This document shows positions 61,759 to 64,000 of a stretch of 64,000 nucleotides of DNA, one piece after another (the stretch's first letter is position 1; each line of letters starts with the position of its first letter). A model generated the notes under the pieces. That model saw nothing but the letters and a program-made list of their open reading frames with translations, ran no database searches and was not told the origin of the DNA. Location of the stretch: NCBI GenBank assembly GCA_030065855.1, contig JASJCT010000012.1:26491-90490 (forward strand), in the 5' to 3' direction. The position numbers and the translations under genes were made by a program. Origin of the DNA: Myxococcota bacterium. GTDB taxonomy: Bacteria; Myxococcota_A; Polyangia; JAAYKL01.

Positions 61759-62601
61759 TCAGGTATTGGGACCTGCTCTAAGCATCTTTCCCAATATCTC
61801 TTTGAGAAGCTTGGCAGCCACCATAGCGGTGATACCTTGGGGATCTCTTCTGGGATTGAGCTCCACGATATCGGCGCCCACAATCTGGCCGCCCATATTC
61901 CCGATGATGGAGATGACATCGCGCGTTGACAGGCCACCGGGTTCTGGGTGGGACACCCCTGGAGCAAAAGCCGGGTCCAGAACGTCGATATCTAGGGATA
62001 GATAAACCGGCCCTGCTAGCTCCAAAGACAGATCCGCACCTACATCTGCTGCTCGAATCACTTCGACCCCGAATCTATTTGCCTGATCTTGCTGATGGGG
62101 GGTCATGGTGCGGATGCCTACCTGAACCAGACGCGCAGCCAGGCCTTGTTCCATAATACGAGCAAAAGGACAGGCATTGGAAAAGCGATTTCCATTAAAG
62201 ATATCGTAGAGATCTGGATGGGCATCCAAGTGAACAAGGGTCAGATCTTTGTACGTATCAGCATGTGCGCGGACGATTGGATAGGTCACCGCATGGTCTC
62301 CTCCAAGGGCCAGGGCCCGGACATCCCTTAAAAGAAGCTCGCGGAAATGGCGTTCAATATCCGCCACGGCAGAGGCTTGATTTTCAAACACCAGATCCCC
62401 CAGGTCGGTCCAGCCCGAGTGGGTACTGAGGTCGAGGCCACATTCTGTCGAGAGGTTGGTAGCGTCGCACCTAAGGGCATTTCGAATGATAGTTGGCCCT
62501 GCAGCAGGCCCGCGCATATAGGACGAGTTCTCGTCAGAAGGCACACCCAGGACCGCAACCATGCCGGGATCTAGGCATTCAATATCAAAATGGCGTCCCA
62601 T
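61759..62601 (-). CDS. Agmatinase/arginase-family ureohydrolase
   Basis: 280 residues with the full binuclear manganese site: His103 (GGDHAVTYP), Asp126, His128 and Asp130 (HLDAHPDLYD), and Asp204 and Asp206 (LSLDIDVLDPAFAPG). The family splits urea from agmatine, arginine or a related guanidino compound. The sequence (SSYMRGPAAGP near the N-terminus) is closest in style to agmatinase, which makes putrescine. It stands 192 bp upstream of the PP-loop gene on the same strand. A saccharopine dehydrogenase-like gene and a spermidine-synthase-like gene in the window may point to polyamine metabolism, but the substrate is not proven. Confidence 0.88.
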   Translation of the reverse strand: MGRHFDIECLDPGMVAVLGVPSDENSSYMRGPAAGPTIIRNALRCDATNLSTECGLDLSTHSGWTDLGDLVFENQASAVADIERHFRELLLRDVRALALGGDHAVTYPIVRAHADTYKDLTLVHLDAHPDLYDIFNGNRFSNACPFARIMEQGLAARLVQVGIRTMTPHQQDQANRFGVEVIRAADVGADLSLELAGPVYLSLDIDVLDPAFAPGVSHPEPGGLSTRDVISIIGNMGGQIVGADIVELNPRRDPQGITAMVAAKLLKEILGKMLRAGPNT

Positions 62602-62907
62602 CTCCTACCTCCGGTGAATTTGGCCTGGATCGCCGCCAACTTACAACTGCCAGGTACCACGTAATGAACTGGAGCGCCAGTGCTCTGTCCAGCCTTCAAT
62701 GAAGGGTCGGGTAAATAGATGGCCTAGCCGAAAAGCGGCTAAGGAATATAGCCTGGCGGCTTTAGCCCCAGGGAAGTTTTTCAGATGAGCTAAAATAGAT
62801 ATATGTCAAAAAAATACAAAGTTTTTTATTGACTATAAATTAATAAAGATTACTATGTAATAAGTCCTTTAATATTGGGGATACGAAACAAGGGAAAAGG
62901 AGAAAAA
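62602..62907. other. Gene-free leader with two GC-rich hairpins
   Basis: About 306 bases between the agmatinase start and the fibre-like gene. Two strong hairpins lie side by side: 62725-62741 (TAGCCG, loop AAAAG, CGGCTA) and 62752-62772 (CCTGG and GGC pairing with GCC and CCAGG). The rest, from about 62775, is AT-rich and probably carries the promoter of the downstream gene. I could not assign the hairpins to a known riboswitch class. Confidence 0.5.
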
Positions 62908-63345
62908 ATGACTGCGCCATTCTCAACATTGAATCAATCAGTTCGGGTGCGCAACTCTTCTAATCAAGAGATTGCGAACAACACAACGACGGTTTTAAAC
63001 TTTAACGATACTAAATTTGATACGGATCACATGCACGATATTGTATCTAACAATAGCCGAATCACGTTTCAAACAGCTGGAAAGTATCTAGTAACTGGCC
63101 AAGCCCAATGGGAAAGCAACAGTACTGGTAGACGAATGCTGGATATTTTTCTCAACAACGGTACAATTATTGCCGCTACTGATCGAAGCGCGATCGAGCA
63201 GTCCAGGAGCGAAGTCGTTACACTTTGGGAGTTCAATACGGGCGACTACATAGAGCTCCGTGCTTTTCAAGATAGTGGCAGCGCGCTCGATGTTATCGTT
63301 TCAGGTGAAAATTCTCCTCATTTTATGGCCGTTAGAGTCGGGTAG
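62908..63345 (+). CDS. Small C1q/TNF-like jelly-roll protein
   Basis: 145 residues. A single beta-sandwich is suggested by the regular strand pattern: VRVRNSSNQEIANNTTTVL, FDTDHMHDIVSNNSRITF, AGKYLVTGQAQWESN, RRMLDIFLNNG, DYIELRAFQDSGS and SPHFMAVRVG. This order matches C1q-like heads found in phage tail fibres, Bacillus exosporium proteins and stand-alone bacterial proteins. There is no signal peptide and no collagen-like stem. ATG 62908 has AAGGAGA 5-6 bases upstream. An in-frame start at 62875 is less likely. It would probably form trimers. No phage genes are near, so it is not part of an evident prophage. Confidence 0.8.
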   Translation: MTAPFSTLNQSVRVRNSSNQEIANNTTTVLNFNDTKFDTDHMHDIVSNNSRITFQTAGKYLVTGQAQWESNSTGRRMLDIFLNNGTIIAATDRSAIEQSRSEVVTLWEFNTGDYIELRAFQDSGSALDVIVSGENSPHFMAVRVG

Positions 63346-63536
63346 GAAGGATAACCACCTCTCGCCTCTGCTGCCGGACTGGAATTAAAGCGTCAAATAA
63401 TTGACGCTGTCAACGAATTGTGCTGCTCGCGAAATGGCGTTTGTCCGCCATTCACCTGATGGATCGCTTTTTTGGGTCGAAAGCCAAATAGTCAATTGAT
63501 TTAAACTAGGTAGTGTACCGTAATTCATCCAAGATC
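63346..63536. other. Intergenic sequence, no feature seen
   Basis: This is the first part of the 655-base gene-free end of the window. No open frame, tRNA or clear terminator was found. A GTCAAATAATTGAC dyad near 63390-63405 (two overlapping TCAA...TTGA arms) is the only visible pattern. Confidence 0.5.
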
Positions 63537-63600
63537 GTCATTCCCGCGTAGGCGGGAATCCATAATGAACTCAATGGGTTCCCGCCTGCGCGGCAACGAC
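63537..63600. repeat. REP-like inverted repeat of the GGCGGGAA type
   Basis: Two 25-base arms face each other: 63537-63561 and 63576-63600, both built on GTC-TT-CCGCG-AGGCGGGAA-CC with four mismatches, around a 14-base spacer. Each arm also contains its own CCCGC/GCGGG dyad. This is a well-known repeat type found in many proteobacterial genomes. Confidence 0.85.
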
Positions 63601-63643
63601 AGAAATATCTAATTCCCCAAACAAAACAGACTTCTGGGGTGGG

Positions 63644-63813
63644 AACTAGTGCCATGTCAAGTGATGAGTGGCGGGTAATAAACTCCCCCTTGAAAAGGGG
63701 ACTGGGGGGATTTAATCAATATTTCCCAAGTGTTAAAAATCCCCCTAACCCCCTTTTTCAAAGGGGGAATGCCCGATGGTACCCACTAGAATATGGTTGA
63801 CATAGCACTAGTT
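63644..63813. mobile_element. MITE-like element, 170 bp with terminal inverted repeats
   Basis: The ends are AACTAGTGCCATGTCAA (63644-63660) and its complement with one mismatch (63797-63813). Inside are two inverted copies of a G-rich unit: 63683-63713 (CTCCCCCTTGAAAAGGGGAC, then TGGGGGGATTT) and 63737-63769 in the opposite orientation. There is no coding capacity and no adjacent transposase. The right end continues GTTAGTGCT, adding a small dyad. No target-site duplication could be verified. Confidence 0.7.
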
Positions 63814-63850
63814 AGTGCTCGTCCCGAAATAGCCCTTTTTACGAGAACCC

Positions 63851-63869
63851 ATCCCCCCAGTCCCCTTCC
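63851..63869. repeat. Partial, degraded copy of the C/G-rich unit
   Basis: ATCCCCCCAGTCCCCTTCCC matches the first part of the same unit in the orientation of the 63737 copy, then diverges. Confidence 0.5.
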
Positions 63870-63939
63870 CTACGAGGCAATGGCATTCGGTTAAGGGCAA
63901 ATGTCGCGATTTTTGCTATTTTTATGCCGGGTAAAGGAT

Positions 63940-63972
63940 CTCCCCCTTGAAAAAGGGGGTTAGGGGGATTTT
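63940..63972. repeat. Third full copy of the G-rich repeat unit outside the MITE
   Basis: CTCCCCCTTGAAAAAGGGGG followed by TTAGGGGGATTTT repeats the unit at 63683-63713 in the same orientation, with CCCCCTT/AAGGGGG forming a hairpin. It lies 127 bases beyond the end of the MITE-like element, so the unit also spreads alone. Confidence 0.75.
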
Positions 63973-64000
63973 GACACGTCCAATCGAATTTTACCTTTGA

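Noticed and set aside
62725..62772. Hairpins as a c-di-GMP type I riboswitch
   Set aside because: The conserved joining sequences of that class are absent; only two simple stems remain.
62908..63345. Prophage tail-fibre gene
   Set aside because: The fold is fibre-like, but there is no other phage gene, integrase or attachment site in the window.
63537..63972. CRISPR array
   Set aside because: Repeats are few, face both ways and are unevenly spaced, with no cas genes. They fit REP and MITE elements.

Overview
The window looks like chromosome from a Gram-negative delta-type bacterium, most likely a Myxococcota relative. I infer this from a Myxococcus-type Cys-rich repeat on a lipoprotein (5447-6991), an OmpA-family porin with thrombospondin type 3 calcium repeats (15996-17702), Asp-rich exported proteins, abundant hybrid kinases and HDOD signalling, and a large chemosensory operon. 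Gene density is high. Several convergent pairs overlap at their 3' ends, and start choice often rests on a visible Shine-Dalgarno. No phage, transposase, rRNA or CRISPR array was seen. One tRNA-Arg(CCG) lies at 23042-23116.

Layout. 1-2.5 kb: the end of a response regulator, convergent with a NarL-type membrane kinase. 2.5-5.4 kb: a three-gene unit (PflX-like radical SAM enzyme, DUF6599 protein, Tat-exported DUF362 lipoprotein), divergent from an S41-like lipoprotein. 7.2-9.3 kb: a soluble multi-receiver kinase-like protein whose phospho-acceptor His and ATP-site residues are lost. 9.3-13.1 kb: pyrF, rlmB, a GT39-type glycosyltransferase and a charged coiled-coil membrane protein. 13.3-17.7 kb: a YbaK-like deacylase, rlmE, an rplC outside the S10 operon, and a coupled pair of calcium-repeat envelope proteins. 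17.8-23.6 kb: HDOD protein, PAS-PAS hybrid kinase, saccharopine dehydrogenase-like protein, hemC, tRNA-Arg and an RRM protein.

23.8-32.8 kb holds a divergent MCP and an operon CheY-CheW-CheR(TPR)-CheW-CheA/REC-CheB. Its order matches the Wsp-type (alternative cellular function) pathway, but there is no diguanylate cyclase and the CheA carries two HPt domains. 32.9-44.9 kb is mostly housekeeping and envelope genes: lipoprotein, prmC, MsbA-like ABC exporter, sigma-70 factor, class I aminotransferase, Slt-like lytic transglycosylase, beta-barrel protein, AmgK-like sugar kinase and rsmG.

45-62.6 kb is more accessory: a 949-residue membrane-anchored protein with an AMMECR1-like region and an alpha-toroid; an Asp-rich exported protein; a CsbB/GtrB-like GT2 coupled to a YfhO-like membrane protein ending in a discoidin domain; a VapBC pair; a fused MFS/spermidine-synthase-like protein; an AAA+ sigma-54 activator with no DNA-binding domain behind tandem palindromes; a beta-helix surface protein; a QueC-like PP-loop protein fused to a C-terminal domain usually found on large regulators; and an agmatinase-family enzyme. 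62.6-64 kb holds a C1q/fibre-like jelly-roll protein followed by a repeat-rich, gene-free tail.

Main candidates for new biology are the QueC-like fusion, the Wsp-like pathway with tandem HPt domains, the GT2-YfhO-discoidin pair, the degenerate kinase, and the PflX-DUF6599-DUF362 unit. All functions are read from sequence motifs recognised by eye. No database search was run.
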